The notes: generated from the sequence alone by a model not told the origin. A stretch of 64,000 nt of DNA from Chryseobacterium sp. G0201 (GCF_003815655.1 NZ_CP033917.1:4746760-4810759), one strand, 5' to 3'. Counted from the first letter of the stretch, positions 1-9,672 are shown. A program made the numbers and translations.

Positions 1-1
1 T

Positions 2-1171
2 TTATACACGAAAGTCTTTTTCTTTAATTAGTTTTTTATATTCACTCAATATGGCATTCCAAACTTCTGATTGCTCGTAACGAGATTCAATCATTGGTCG
101 GGCATTCATTTTTAATTTTTTGTAATACTCTGTATCCGATTTCATTCTTTCCATTGCTTCGCTAAGCTTTTCACTATTTTTAACCGGAACTATCACTCCA
201 TTTTCACCTTCCACAATAATTTCGTTGCATCCGTTGATATCAGAAACTATACTTGGTAATCCCATTGCTCCCGCCTGCATCACTACATTTGGAAAGCCTT
301 CACGATAACTTGGAAAAGCCAATACATCAGAAATCGCGAAATAAGGGCGAACATCCTTCTGAAAACCTGCATCTATAATGTCAAGATTGTTCTTAATTTC
401 ATTTAAAATATCTTCTGGCAACGGGTCTAATTCCTGTTCCAAAGGACCAACCAATAATAATTTAAATCGATGCTCTGCATTTTTTGTCTTATTTAGAAGA
501 GAAAAAGCTTTAACCAATTCATTAATTCCTTTATCTCCCACCAAACGACCTACAAATACAAAAACAAAGTCTCCATTTTTAATATTTAATTCTTGCCTTA
601 AAAGCTCCTTCTGAGCTTCGGAAACCTGGTCGGGTGAAAAATGTTCCAGATCAATCCCATTCACATTGCCATTCCCGATAACTTTTAAAGACTTTGAAGT
701 TATTTTGTAATTAATTAAATCTTTTTTCACTCCTTCACCTTCCGGATAAATATGGGTGGCAGCCGAACATAATAACTGATCCATACCAATAAGAAGTTTC
801 TTCACCGGCCCCTTCCTTGTGGGGAAAATAAGCCCAGTAAATGTGTGTATTCTTATAGGTACTCCCGCCATTTTCCCTGAAAGCATCGTTAAAAGCCCTG
901 CTTTAGGCGTTATGGAATGTACAATGACCGGTTTTTCTTTTTTTAAAATTTTATATAATTTATAGAGTGAAGTCAAATCTTTTAAAGGGCTGATTCCCCT
1001 TTCCATATTTACTTCAATCGTTTTTATCCCTTCTCTCTGTTTTACTTCATCAAGCAATTGACCTTCAGAAGATATTCCTACAATATCATAAAATTCACTT
1101 AAGAACTTCAGTTGTCCTTTTAATAAAACATTTAAAGACAATGGTATTGTTGATGTCCGAACTATTTTCAT
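2..1171 (-). CDS. Glycosyltransferase family 4 (capsule locus)
   Basis: A complete 389-residue GT-B fold glycosyltransferase; its TAA stop lies at the window edge. The N-terminal half (about 1-180) is the acceptor domain. The donor domain begins near FVGRLVGDKGINE (about residue 205). The donor motif reads EGFPNVVMQAGAMG (about 290), so the second Glu of the usual E-x7-E is Gln, a variant I recall from capsule GT4 enzymes of Bacteroidota. It probably adds one sugar to the lipid-linked repeat unit at the cytoplasmic face of the inner membrane. It is one base downstream of the pyruvyl transferase gene, so the two are co-transcribed. Donor and acceptor sugars cannot be read from sequence. Confidence 0.9.
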   Translation of the reverse strand: MKIVRTSTIPLSLNVLLKGQLKFLSEFYDIVGISSEGQLLDEVKQREGIKTIEVNMERGISPLKDLTSLYKLYKILKKEKPVIVHSITPKAGLLTMLSGKMAGVPIRIHTFTGLIFPTRKGPVKKLLIGMDQLLCSAATHIYPEGEGVKKDLINYKITSKSLKVIGNGNVNGIDLEHFSPDQVSEAQKELLRQELNIKNGDFVFVFVGRLVGDKGINELVKAFSLLNKTKNAEHRFKLLLVGPLEQELDPLPEDILNEIKNNLDIIDAGFQKDVRPYFAISDVLAFPSYREGFPNVVMQAGAMGLPSIVSDINGCNEIIVEGENGVIVPVKNSEKLSEAMERMKSDTEYYKKLKMNARPMIESRYEQSEVWNAILSEYKKLIKEKDFRV

Positions 1172-1172
1172 A

Positions 1173-2498
1173 TTAATACAAGGATTGAATATCTTTTATT
1201 AACCTGTTTCTACTGTCTGTCACCAAACTCATTGACTGATCCAACTGTGATTTTATAGTGTCATATTCTGAAATGGCCTTATCAAACATAGTAATCAGCA
1301 AATCCGACTGTACATCCTGAATCTGAACCACGTAATCATCCAAATTAAAATCTCCCATGATACCCAAAGCCTTATTACCACCGTATCCGATCGCAATGGA
1401 AGGAACTAAAGATGTCAATGAAAAGATAATCGAGTGAAAACGCGTTCCTATGAAGAAATAAAAGTTGGAATACAGTGCTTTCAATGTATCGCAAGGTAAA
1501 TTTTCATTAATCCAGATGATATTCGGATCCTGAACCTTTTCAAGCAAATCTTTGATGGCGTTACGGTCGTCTTCATGAGAATTTGGTCCTAATGACTGAT
1601 TACATAAAGCGACTTTGTATCCTTTACTCAACATATGTTTTGTAAGATCAACAACCGAGTCGATGTATTTTTTGTATAACCCTTCAGGATTTGATAAGCC
1701 AGGAAAACGCCAAGGCCTGATCGTAACTCCGACAATCTTATCTTCTGTTGTTAAATTATATTTCTCTAAAATCTTCAAAGCTTCTTCCTGACTTCCTTTT
1801 TCCAAGAAAAAACCAAGATCCATTTCTACAGGGATATTTTTTTCTAATAATTCTCCTAAACTTTTGGATGAAACATTCTCACGCGCATAAACTAAGTCCA
1901 GTTGATTGAATACTGTACGAACTTGTTGTTTCACCGTTAATCCTATAAACGGTCCATACGAATTAGGTAAAAAGACAACTTTCTTCCCTAATGCCTTCGC
2001 CAGTCTTACATAGAATAAAAAATACCACATTAAATAAGGCGCCGTTTTCTCACCATAAGCATGAATAAAACCTCCACCTTTTACAAAAATGGTTTTTGCA
2101 TCATGAAACTGTTTTACCGTCTGATAGGTTTTATCATCAAAGTTTTTCTTAACTTTTTCAAGATCATTGCAGATTTTAATTAAATGTCTTGTATTCTTAA
2201 AATCCATTCCTGCATTTCTGATCTGCTTTAAAAGTTCAAATTTTGACTCTTTAATATGCTCTCCAGATTTATGCTGCCCTCTGCGGGGGTGTTTTAAAAT
2301 ATTATTTAATAATTTAAAGCCGTGTTCTTCAGACTGTTTGCACAACAATGCTCTTTCTTCTGCATTATCACCGGCATCCAAAATATATACCTCGTCATAA
2401 AGCCCGGTATCTTTGGCCAACCTCCAGCTTTCCCAGACCAATGCCTGATCACCTTTATTCAAATCTGTTACTCCGGGTACTATTATAGCATTATTCAT
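1173..2498 (-). CDS. Polysaccharide pyruvyl transferase family protein
   Basis: A 441-residue protein of the polysaccharide pyruvyl transferase family (WcaK/CsaB/AmsJ type), which transfers pyruvate from phosphoenolpyruvate to a sugar to form a ketal. The family's glycine-rich element appears as FVKGGGFIHAYG (about 138-150). The C-terminal GTRFHSIIFSL motif (about 355-365) carries the conserved Arg-His pair. The N terminus, IVPGVTDLNKGDQALVW, is also typical of the family. It sits between a GT2 gene (one base away) and a GT4 gene, so an acidic, pyruvylated capsule is inferred. The number and position of ketals are unknown, and some family members have other roles. Confidence 0.85.
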   Translation of the reverse strand: MNNAIIVPGVTDLNKGDQALVWESWRLAKDTGLYDEVYILDAGDNAEERALLCKQSEEHGFKLLNNILKHPRRGQHKSGEHIKESKFELLKQIRNAGMDFKNTRHLIKICNDLEKVKKNFDDKTYQTVKQFHDAKTIFVKGGGFIHAYGEKTAPYLMWYFLFYVRLAKALGKKVVFLPNSYGPFIGLTVKQQVRTVFNQLDLVYARENVSSKSLGELLEKNIPVEMDLGFFLEKGSQEEALKILEKYNLTTEDKIVGVTIRPWRFPGLSNPEGLYKKYIDSVVDLTKHMLSKGYKVALCNQSLGPNSHEDDRNAIKDLLEKVQDPNIIWINENLPCDTLKALYSNFYFFIGTRFHSIIFSLTSLVPSIAIGYGGNKALGIMGDFNLDDYVVQIQDVQSDLLITMFDKAISEYDTIKSQLDQSMSLVTDSRNRLIKDIQSLY

Positions 2499-2499
2499 T

Positions 2500-3411
2500 C
2501 TATATCAATTTTCCTTGTTTTATCCTTTGCGCATTTTGCTTTACCTTATAGTTGATGTATACATTCAGCAGTATTCCGAAAGGAATGGCGATGAGGGTAT
2601 AAGTTTTGTTGGGGGAACCTTTAAAAAAATTCCATTTTTTGGCAAAAACACATGAGGATATATAATGTACTGAGTTCTTTAGTACTACTTTTTTATTAAT
2701 CCCATACTTCATTTTCATTTTTCTGTATTCAATGAATGAATTGGGATTCTCTTTATATCTTTTGTATAATCCGTTGGACAATCCGTCCTGTTGGTATTCT
2801 ATAATACAGTATATGTCATTTGAAAGAAGAAATTTATAATCCTGATCAATCAATGGAAATATCCAGCTTACTTCATGAAAAATCTCATTTTCAAAATATG
2901 GGTAAGGCAGATATTTTTTGTATTTTTCGGTATCAAAAATATATTTCTTGTCTCCTTTAATTTTATAATGATCTACTAAATCAGAATAGGTAGATTCTTT
3001 GATATCCGGTAAATGCTCACCTGCTACAGAACCGTCTTCATAAGCATCCAAACCGATAATTCCTGCAGAATTGCTTTTCTTATTGGTTTTCCAGAATTTT
3101 AATATTTTCCGTATCCCATCGTCAGGCATATAATCATCGGAATCTATACAGGTAAATAATTCAGTATCAATATAATCTAAGGCTAAAATCTGGGCTGCAA
3201 GTTTCCCTTTATTTTTCTGATAATGATATTGTATTTCGATCTTGCCTTCTTCTATCCAATTTTCAACTTGGGAAGCAGTATTATCGCTTGAGCCGTCGTC
3301 TACAATGATCCACTTAAAATCCGGATTGCTTTGATTGCACAAAGAGTCGTAAAGCCTTTTAAGAGTCTTTTCTCTGTTAAAGGTTGGGGTAAAAACTGTA
3401 ATCGACTTCAT
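2500..3411 (-). CDS. Glycosyltransferase family 2
   Basis: A 303-residue GT-A fold glycosyltransferase. It opens with VFTPTFNREKTLKRL, followed by the nucleotide-binding IIVDDGSSDNT (about 35-45) and the metal-binding DSDD cluster in CIDSDDYMPDDG (about 88-100). The C-terminal 60 residues hold a hydrophobic segment, so peripheral membrane attachment is likely. Its start overlaps the stop of the upstream GT4 gene by one base, which indicates translational coupling. The role is sugar addition to the capsule repeat unit; the specificity cannot be predicted. Confidence 0.9.
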   Translation of the reverse strand: MKSITVFTPTFNREKTLKRLYDSLCNQSNPDFKWIIVDDGSSDNTASQVENWIEEGKIEIQYHYQKNKGKLAAQILALDYIDTELFTCIDSDDYMPDDGIRKILKFWKTNKKSNSAGIIGLDAYEDGSVAGEHLPDIKESTYSDLVDHYKIKGDKKYIFDTEKYKKYLPYPYFENEIFHEVSWIFPLIDQDYKFLLSNDIYCIIEYQQDGLSNGLYKRYKENPNSFIEYRKMKMKYGINKKVVLKNSVHYISSCVFAKKWNFFKGSPNKTYTLIAIPFGILLNVYINYKVKQNAQRIKQGKLI

Positions 3412-4574
3412 TATTGACCCAGTTTTTTAAATATTTTATCAAACTCTTCAACCTGATTCTTTTTACCGTAATTATTGACAATCAACGATTTTCCATTGTT
3501 TGCAATGAATTCGTATAATTTTCTGTCATGATAAAGTTTACAGACGTATTCATAATAATCATCTACGTTATTATGAGTTGTGATATATCCTGTAAAATTG
3601 TGTAAAATGTAATCCGTAACGCCGCCTACAGGATTGGCAATAACCGGCATTTCAAAAGCCAATGCTTCCATGATGACACGCGGTAAACCTTCAGTATCAG
3701 ACGGATGAATCAAAATATCACTATTTTTAAAAATACTGTAAGGATCTTTTTGATTCAAAAGAATCTCTACATTGTCATCAAGTTTAAACTGACTAATTTC
3801 ATTACGGATCTTTTTCAAAAAATTCTCTGAAACGGGCGTATCATAAACTGCTCCCATTAAGATTATTTTAAAATTAATGTTGTTCTCTTTTAATCTTTTT
3901 GCCAAAGAAATAGACACATCCTGCCCTTTTGCCGGTAAAAAACCACCGCAATGCAAAATGACCATCGGATCATTATCCTTACGTTCTTCTCTGCTGTTTT
4001 TATATTGTTCAACTTTTGTTAAATCAATAGCATTTGGAACGACAAAAATCTTTTCTAAAGGAGCTAAACCTCCCGTATAGATCGCCTGTCTTGTGGATTG
4101 AGACACTCCGATAAAGTAATCGGAATTATACTTAAACATTAATTTTTTAAGAAAACCAATAGAATTATAAGCGAACCAGCCTCTTGCGAAATAGGCGATC
4201 TTATAATCCTTCCCTTTTTTTAAGATAGAGTTGGTTTTAATATTATTGATAATTACTACATCAGGTTTAAAGGTCTTCTGAAAATTATTAAATTCTTTTT
4301 TCAGTCTAAACCAATCCAATAGAAATAAAGTGATATTTACAAATATCTTAACCGGATTTTTGGAGCTGAAAATTGCAATGGGGGTATCATTTTTCTTTAA
4401 TATCTTGATAGAGATACCATTAGCTTTTACATCATCAATAAATTCGTTGCAATTACCCCAGAAATCTACGATAACCGAATTATGCCCCTCTTCATTTAGT
4501 CTTTTAGCCAATTCTATAGTACTTTTACGAGCACCACCATGAATTTGAACGGCTTCAAGGAAAATTATATTCAT
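3411..4574 (-). CDS. Glycosyltransferase family 4
   Basis: A 387-residue GT-B glycosyltransferase. The N terminus, FLEAVQIHGGARKSTIELA, is the usual GT4 opening. The donor domain starts near HCGGFLPAKGQDVSISLA (about 215). The E-x7-E motif is intact in TEGLPRVIMEALAFEMPVI (about 295-315), unlike in the GT4 gene at the left edge. It is the first gene of a four-gene block (GT4, GT2, pyruvyl transferase, GT4) with gaps of 1-2 bases or less. That block has its own promoter, about 270 bases upstream. Confidence 0.9.
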   Translation of the reverse strand: MNIIFLEAVQIHGGARKSTIELAKRLNEEGHNSVIVDFWGNCNEFIDDVKANGISIKILKKNDTPIAIFSSKNPVKIFVNITLFLLDWFRLKKEFNNFQKTFKPDVVIINNIKTNSILKKGKDYKIAYFARGWFAYNSIGFLKKLMFKYNSDYFIGVSQSTRQAIYTGGLAPLEKIFVVPNAIDLTKVEQYKNSREERKDNDPMVILHCGGFLPAKGQDVSISLAKRLKENNINFKIILMGAVYDTPVSENFLKKIRNEISQFKLDDNVEILLNQKDPYSIFKNSDILIHPSDTEGLPRVIMEALAFEMPVIANPVGGVTDYILHNFTGYITTHNNVDDYYEYVCKLYHDRKLYEFIANNGKSLIVNNYGKKNQVEEFDKIFKKLGQ

Positions 4575-4935
4575 TTTTTATATCACTTTAGTAATAATCA
4601 GATAAAAATTGAGGTTATAGTTTTTTTAAAGCTTGAATGAATAAATAATTACAATATTTTCAGAGTTATTAAGCTCTATAATGCTGCTCTTATTTTCATT
4701 AATTAAGAAGATTTCTTTTCAAATCTGTGTGGTCCGGCATCAATAGTGATAAGGTAAATTATATTTAGGAAACAAAACAATTTCACAAACGTAATGCTAT
4801 AAAATTATATTTTTGATTCATATATTTCTTTATCTAAAACAAATATACAAAAAAAACAATATATCACAACTGATAGAATAAATTAACGTTTTAATTATTC
4901 TTAACACACTGATTGCTATGAAGAAAATTATTATT
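4575..4935. other. Gene-free stretch inside the capsule locus
   Basis: This 361-base AT-rich gap lies between two genes of the same strand. I see no credible ORF, no strong hairpin and no repeat in it. The only feature I can support is a minus-strand promoter at 4840-4869, which leaves a leader of about 260 bases before the GT4 gene. Such a long leader could hold an RNA control element, but I recognise none. Confidence 0.6.
4840..4869 (-). promoter_or_regulatory. Flavobacterial promoter for the GT4-GT2-pyruvyl block
   Basis: Read on the minus strand, TATATTTG (complement of 4840-4847) fits the Bacteroidota -7 consensus TAnnTTTG. A TTG (complement of 4867-4869) lies 19 bases upstream, inside the usual 17-23 spacing. 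It would start a transcript about 260 bases before the GT4 start at 4574. It suggests the distal glycosyltransferases are not wholly dependent on the wza promoter. Confidence 0.5.
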
Positions 4936-5964
4936 TCATGAAAAATCTTTTAAAAAATTATGAATAATTTCGTATTCTAAATTGACCTTAGATTCATTCC
5001 AATTCAAGGCTGTATCATAAAATCCTAAACACTGATCATAAACATAAGGCTGAAATCCGTAACTGATTTCTACCACTAATGGCTTATCCTTAGTATCAAA
5101 TATAAAATCATACGCCACACATATCATATTAAGCTGTTTAGCTGCTTTAAAAGCTATTTCTACTGCATCCAAATTGAACGCACCCGGTGCAAACTCAAGC
5201 ATTCCGCTGCCGGAAGCTCTAAAATCATTATCTCTTGTATTTCTTTTCAGATAAAAACATTTATCACCAATAACAATGAGCCTTATATCGTACGTCAGAT
5301 TAGGAATAAACTCTTGAAAATAAACGTAGTTTCTCTGTTTTGGAAAGACTTTGTATTGTTTGTCCACAAAAATGCCTTTAAAACCCCATTTTACCACTCT
5401 CAGAAAATTATGTTGCGTTTTCTGTCTCCAGAACCTTTCGATAGTATCAGTAAAAACCGTCCAAGAATCGAAGGCTGCGAAACCACTTCCAAATGCCTGT
5501 TTTACTATCTTTCTCGCCTGTTCATTTGTTCTCACAAGCTTTACATTGATTGATCCTGCGCCTCCTTTTAATTTAAAAACTTTCGGGAACAATGTATTTT
5601 CTATATACTTTTCAGCTTCTTTCTGATGATAAAAAACATCTGCTTTTACCAATGGGATATCGAGTGCTTCCAAAAGATACTTTTGTGCCACTTTATCATC
5701 AAAATGCCAGTACGTATCTTCATTAGGAAACGTCTTTATACCGATCTGGTTGATAGACCTGAATAAAGTTTTTGCATGGAGCATATCCTCAAAATAATTC
5801 TGATTAAAGTGCCACATAAAATGCGTTACCTTATTCTCTTTTATCTGCTTAATAATATCGTTATCAAAAGCATTTAATAGCACATAAGGTATCTTCTTCT
5901 CTTCCAGATATTCAATCCAGCGATCAGAAAAACTTCCTTTACGATGATGTATTCCTATCTTCAT
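4936..5964 (-). CDS. ATP-grasp domain protein in the capsule operon
   Basis: A 342-residue protein with the layout of ATP-grasp ligases (RimK, glutathione synthetase, D-Ala-D-Ala ligase relatives). The ATP-binding beta strand appears as LFPKVFKLKGGAGSINVKLV (about 127-146). A central YFQEFIPNLTYDIRLIVIG (about 220-238) and a C-terminal VVEISYGF (about 303-310) carry the acidic and Arg residues expected around MgATP. The family joins a carboxyl-phosphate intermediate to an amine or other nucleophile. Here it overlaps the flippase gene by four bases (ATGA), so it is part of capsule synthesis. My inference is that it attaches an amino acid to a sugar carboxylate such as GalNAcA, or activates an uncommon substituent. 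The substrate is unknown. Confidence 0.75.
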   Translation of the reverse strand: MKIGIHHRKGSFSDRWIEYLEEKKIPYVLLNAFDNDIIKQIKENKVTHFMWHFNQNYFEDMLHAKTLFRSINQIGIKTFPNEDTYWHFDDKVAQKYLLEALDIPLVKADVFYHQKEAEKYIENTLFPKVFKLKGGAGSINVKLVRTNEQARKIVKQAFGSGFAAFDSWTVFTDTIERFWRQKTQHNFLRVVKWGFKGIFVDKQYKVFPKQRNYVYFQEFIPNLTYDIRLIVIGDKCFYLKRNTRDNDFRASGSGMLEFAPGAFNLDAVEIAFKAAKQLNMICVAYDFIFDTKDKPLVVEISYGFQPYVYDQCLGFYDTALNWNESKVNLEYEIIHNFLKDFS

Positions 5965-7199
5965 TTCTTTCTGTTAAAAAATTTATAATATAATCCTCCA
6001 CCCATCACACATCTTGCTAAAGACAAATTGATAGCAGCTCCCAATACAGAGTAAAAATGTATCAACGGATAGGCTAAAACAAACCCCAAAAGAGAAGCAA
6101 ATAATGTGTTTTTCATTACCAGCTTATCTTCACGGTGTATGATAAAATAATTAAGTCCGAAAATATTATACAGTGTATAACCGAGCAGCCCTATCGCTAA
6201 TATTAATAGTACCCAAAAGGCATTATCGTAGCTTATATTCAAATACCAGAAGATTACTTTATTTAAAGCTAAAACCCCGATTATCATTACACTTATGGTA
6301 ACCAACATCATTTTTTTATACCATTGAAATGCATCTTTTTTGCGATTTAAGAATGGGAAAAAAACACGGGAAAGAATTTCAATTAACGTTACAATCAGAT
6401 TTACTACCGTTAAAATAGCCTGATAAATACCCACCAATTTGGCTGTTCCTAAAATTCCCAATAAGAAAGTGCTGGTATTATTGTATAACGTTGGCACAAA
6501 CTGATTGATGAAAATCGGCGAATTAATTTTAATCGTTTTAATGACTGTTTTATAGGGCAGAAGGATAAATTTCAGCTTATATTTCTTTACTAATAAATAT
6601 TGCCCCACTAAACCAGCTCCAATATATCCGGCACTCTGCAAGAGTGGATAGATCCAGAAATCACTTTCTTTTTTAATGAAAATAAAAACACATAACGTGA
6701 AAAAAAGTTTAATTCCTAAATTTAAATATGTGATATAACGCATTTTTTCAATGCCCTGAAAAAACCATTCAGGAAATAATACGTATCCTAATAAAAGTAA
6801 GCTTGTATAGAAATAAATTTCTTTGTTTTCCCAAAACGGAGGATATAAAAAGACTGCTATAGCAATTAAAATCCAGGAAAGTAATAAGAACAGCGTTTTA
6901 ATGGTTAAAACTTTACTGTAAATAATATTCAGCTTTTTCGGACTGTCTCTATTGAGAGCCACATCACGGGTCGCTGTAATTCTAAAGCTAAAATCAGTCA
7001 GCGCCGTAAAATAAGCGATCAACGATGCCGAAAAAACAATAACTCCATATTTTTCGAAACCTATTACTCTTAAAATATAAGGCAGAGTGGCCAATGGAAG
7101 CAACATCCCTATTAACTGCAATGCAGATAATGAAACGAAGTTTTCCAACAGCGCTTTTTTGTCCTTAGTATTAAAAATATTTTTTATTTTGTTGATCAT
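5961..7199 (-). CDS. Wzx-type oligosaccharide flippase
   Basis: A 412-residue integral membrane protein of the polysaccharide transporter (MOP/PST) superfamily with about 12 hydrophobic segments. The N terminus, LLENFVSLSALQLIGMLLPL, followed by TLPYILRVIGFEKYGVIVF, is the standard Wzx opening. It should flip undecaprenyl-linked repeat units from the cytoplasmic to the periplasmic face. It overlaps its neighbours on both sides by 1-4 bases, which is tight coupling with the beta-helix protein and the ATP-grasp enzyme. Confidence 0.92.
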   Translation of the reverse strand: MINKIKNIFNTKDKKALLENFVSLSALQLIGMLLPLATLPYILRVIGFEKYGVIVFSASLIAYFTALTDFSFRITATRDVALNRDSPKKLNIIYSKVLTIKTLFLLLSWILIAIAVFLYPPFWENKEIYFYTSLLLLGYVLFPEWFFQGIEKMRYITYLNLGIKLFFTLCVFIFIKKESDFWIYPLLQSAGYIGAGLVGQYLLVKKYKLKFILLPYKTVIKTIKINSPIFINQFVPTLYNNTSTFLLGILGTAKLVGIYQAILTVVNLIVTLIEILSRVFFPFLNRKKDAFQWYKKMMLVTISVMIIGVLALNKVIFWYLNISYDNAFWVLLILAIGLLGYTLYNIFGLNYFIIHREDKLVMKNTLFASLLGFVLAYPLIHFYSVLGAAINLSLARCVMGGGLYYKFFNRKK

Positions 7200-8299
7200 T
7201 ATTTTAAAGTAATCGTTTCGGCATTATTCTTAAACTTTTGACCATAGCCAGTTGCGCTTTTTGATGCTGTATTTCCTATTTTCTTCAAATCTATATTCAC
7301 ATTTACCTGATGCGGAGCTCCTTTAAATGATCTGAATTTTGCTGTAGAATTATTTTGTGAAGAAAAGTTACTTACACTGATATTTCCATCTAACTTAGGA
7401 AAACCCTGATCAAATTTATCTCTGGTTACCGCCATTCCAAAGCCTATTTTAGAACCGTTATCTCTAAAATTGTTTATTGTAATGGAAATTGCTTTTTGTT
7501 GTTTACCAACCATATTTCCGGGTGAAATTATGATTCCGTAGTTGCCGTTATTTTGGGTTTCTATGTTAGTTAGCTTAACATTTTTAACGTCGTAAGCATT
7601 GCTGTCCGGCTCAATATCAATTCCCGCCTGAGGATTGGTTCCTGATGTATTGGCGATGTAAGCATTTTCTACAACCAAATTGGTTACTCCTCCGATAGTT
7701 AATCCGTTTCTGCGGTTGTCTTTTAAGATGGTATTCTTAAGCGTTATATCTGAAGAATTTCTATTGTTTCTGCCACCTATACAAATCCCGTCGCCCCAAG
7801 TGCTTTCGATGGAAGATCCGATGATATTGATATTTGTGGATGATAAAATGTATATCCCCATTCCCCATTCTCCGGTAGTCGACAAATGTTTATGTTTATC
7901 TCCGATCAGACTCGGATAATAAATATCTACATTCTGAATATTGAATAAATTAAGGATTCCGTTACGGTCTTTACTATTCGGTTTCATAATCAACTTTGAA
8001 TTCTTCTGAAAAAGAATTTTTTGATTTGATTTTAATGTTAACCCATTTTCGTTAACCAAAATCGGAAAATCCGGCATAACAAGCGTAGAATTTTCGTTGA
8101 TTCCTTTTTGAATTAAATCCGTATAGTCTTTATCGCCTTTGTTGGAATATCCTTTTGGCAGATACAATGTAAGATCTTTTGCCGCTTTAAAGTCTCCACT
8201 TTTGACAGTCGAATAACCTGAAAAACGGTCTTTAACATAATATTGAGAACTTCCAAAAAAATATATCAATACGAAAAATAACAATATTACCTTTTTCAT
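7199..8299 (-). CDS. Secreted right-handed beta-helix protein
   Basis: A 366-residue protein with a signal peptide (VILLFFVLIYFFGSSQ, residues 4-19). Its repeated short strands, such as NIQNVDIYYPSLIG, SSTNINIIGSSIES, SSDITLKNTILKDN and VTNLVVENAYIAN, are the stacked turns of a parallel beta-helix (pectate-lyase fold). In the turn region DGICIGGRNN and the later GIDIEPDSN carry Asp/Glu clusters that could bind metal or form an active site. Its place between the polymerase and flippase genes, overlapping both, points to a role on the capsule polymer in the periplasm. It could be a lyase, an epimerase, or a non-catalytic binding protein; sequence alone does not decide. Confidence 0.75.
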   Translation of the reverse strand: MKKVILLFFVLIYFFGSSQYYVKDRFSGYSTVKSGDFKAAKDLTLYLPKGYSNKGDKDYTDLIQKGINENSTLVMPDFPILVNENGLTLKSNQKILFQKNSKLIMKPNSKDRNGILNLFNIQNVDIYYPSLIGDKHKHLSTTGEWGMGIYILSSTNINIIGSSIESTWGDGICIGGRNNRNSSDITLKNTILKDNRRNGLTIGGVTNLVVENAYIANTSGTNPQAGIDIEPDSNAYDVKNVKLTNIETQNNGNYGIIISPGNMVGKQQKAISITINNFRDNGSKIGFGMAVTRDKFDQGFPKLDGNISVSNFSSQNNSTAKFRSFKGAPHQVNVNIDLKKIGNTASKSATGYGQKFKNNAETITLK

Positions 8300-9672
8300 T
8301 TTGCTGAATTTAATTTATTAATCATTGTAAAAAATGGTATAAATACAACCAAGTTGATAAACAGTGTCGCAGAAAGGGAACCAATATTAATCATCATTGA
8401 AGTTGCACAGCCCAATGCTAGAATAACATATAAAAAGAACAATACCGGCGACTGTGTAGAATACGCTTTTGCCTCAAATTTAAAAGCCAAAATGCTCAGT
8501 ATAAATATATATATGTAAAAGAAATAAATAGAAAAATGGTACAATCCTGCTACCGACACCGGCACAATCTGATCTCTCGAACGCCCAGCTCCGTAAATCT
8601 GATTATTGAATTTAATGTTGGTCTTATAATTATCATTTGAAAATTTAGACAACACAGGAATGTTTTGCGTAATATCAGAAACAAAGTAATAATACTGGTC
8701 AAAAACACTTACCTGATTCTTTTTGTAGGAATCATATCCGATCGCATAATTGCCGACTCCTCCAAAATAAGCATTCAATTGATGAAGGCTGAAAAAACCT
8801 CCCACATCAGCTTTTTTTGCATTTCCGGAAAACTTCGCCAATGAAGCCAACATTAATATAAGTCCAAAGAAAACAGACGTATAAGTGACTACTTTTCTCT
8901 TATAAGTCGGGTAAAAATAAATCAATAAAAGTACCAAAGGAAATGTAGCATATACAATACTGAATCTACTAATCCCAATAATAATCGTGGCATTTATTAT
9001 TACAACAAATACCGACAGCATAAGCTTTGTCCTTTGTTTTACCTTAAATGAATTGATTACTGAAAAGATAAAAACAACGATATATGCCCTCATCACCGGA
9101 AACATGATACTTACCAACGGAGAAACACTCTCCAGATCACCGGAAACTTTAAGCTTCAAATACTTTGCAATATCCCATACAAAACTTAACTTCTGTAGAA
9201 AGCTTCTGTTGGTTACAATAATCAATATAAAAAGTAAAAACAGACCGGTATTAATTGTATTTAACTTTAAAAAATTTAATTGTCTGGTCTTTTCTTTTAT
9301 CTCTTTCGAATATGTACAGATATGATAAGCAATTAAGATAAATAACAGCTCGACAAGCATCATCGAAACCGCGTAAGGTTCGTTGACGGTTGTACTCCCG
9401 AATCTCAGTTTATCATCAGTTAAAAAAAGGCATGGAATAACAATATATCGTATAATCTGCTGAACAGTAATGATCCAGAAAATAAAATACGACTTAAGCT
9501 TTACAAATATATCTGAAATAAATAATGCAAAAAATCCCAGCCCTATCGGTAAAAAATACACATCTGAATATGAGGTGTTCGTCATCTTTCCATAGATCAC
9601 AAAACCTATGAAAAAAAACAAAAAGCTTACAATGAATAAAGCTAATTTTGGTGACAATCTATTTACCTCCAT
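8296..9672 (-). CDS. Wzy-like O-antigen/capsule polymerase
   Basis: A 458-residue multi-pass membrane protein with about 11-12 hydrophobic segments and a long soluble loop in the second half (about 300-370, containing GGVGNYAIGYDSYKKNQVSV). This is the usual shape of Wzy polymerases, which join repeat units in the periplasm and have very little conserved sequence. I take the ATG at 9672; a TTG two codons upstream is also possible. Its position between the sugar-nucleotide enzymes and the flippase supports the call. An alternative is another oligosaccharide membrane ligase. Confidence 0.75.
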   Translation of the reverse strand: MEVNRLSPKLALFIVSFLFFFIGFVIYGKMTNTSYSDVYFLPIGLGFFALFISDIFVKLKSYFIFWIITVQQIIRYIVIPCLFLTDDKLRFGSTTVNEPYAVSMMLVELLFILIAYHICTYSKEIKEKTRQLNFLKLNTINTGLFLLFILIIVTNRSFLQKLSFVWDIAKYLKLKVSGDLESVSPLVSIMFPVMRAYIVVFIFSVINSFKVKQRTKLMLSVFVVIINATIIIGISRFSIVYATFPLVLLLIYFYPTYKRKVVTYTSVFFGLILMLASLAKFSGNAKKADVGGFFSLHQLNAYFGGVGNYAIGYDSYKKNQVSVFDQYYYFVSDITQNIPVLSKFSNDNYKTNIKFNNQIYGAGRSRDQIVPVSVAGLYHFSIYFFYIYIFILSILAFKFEAKAYSTQSPVLFFLYVILALGCATSMMINIGSLSATLFINLVVFIPFFTMINKLNSAK

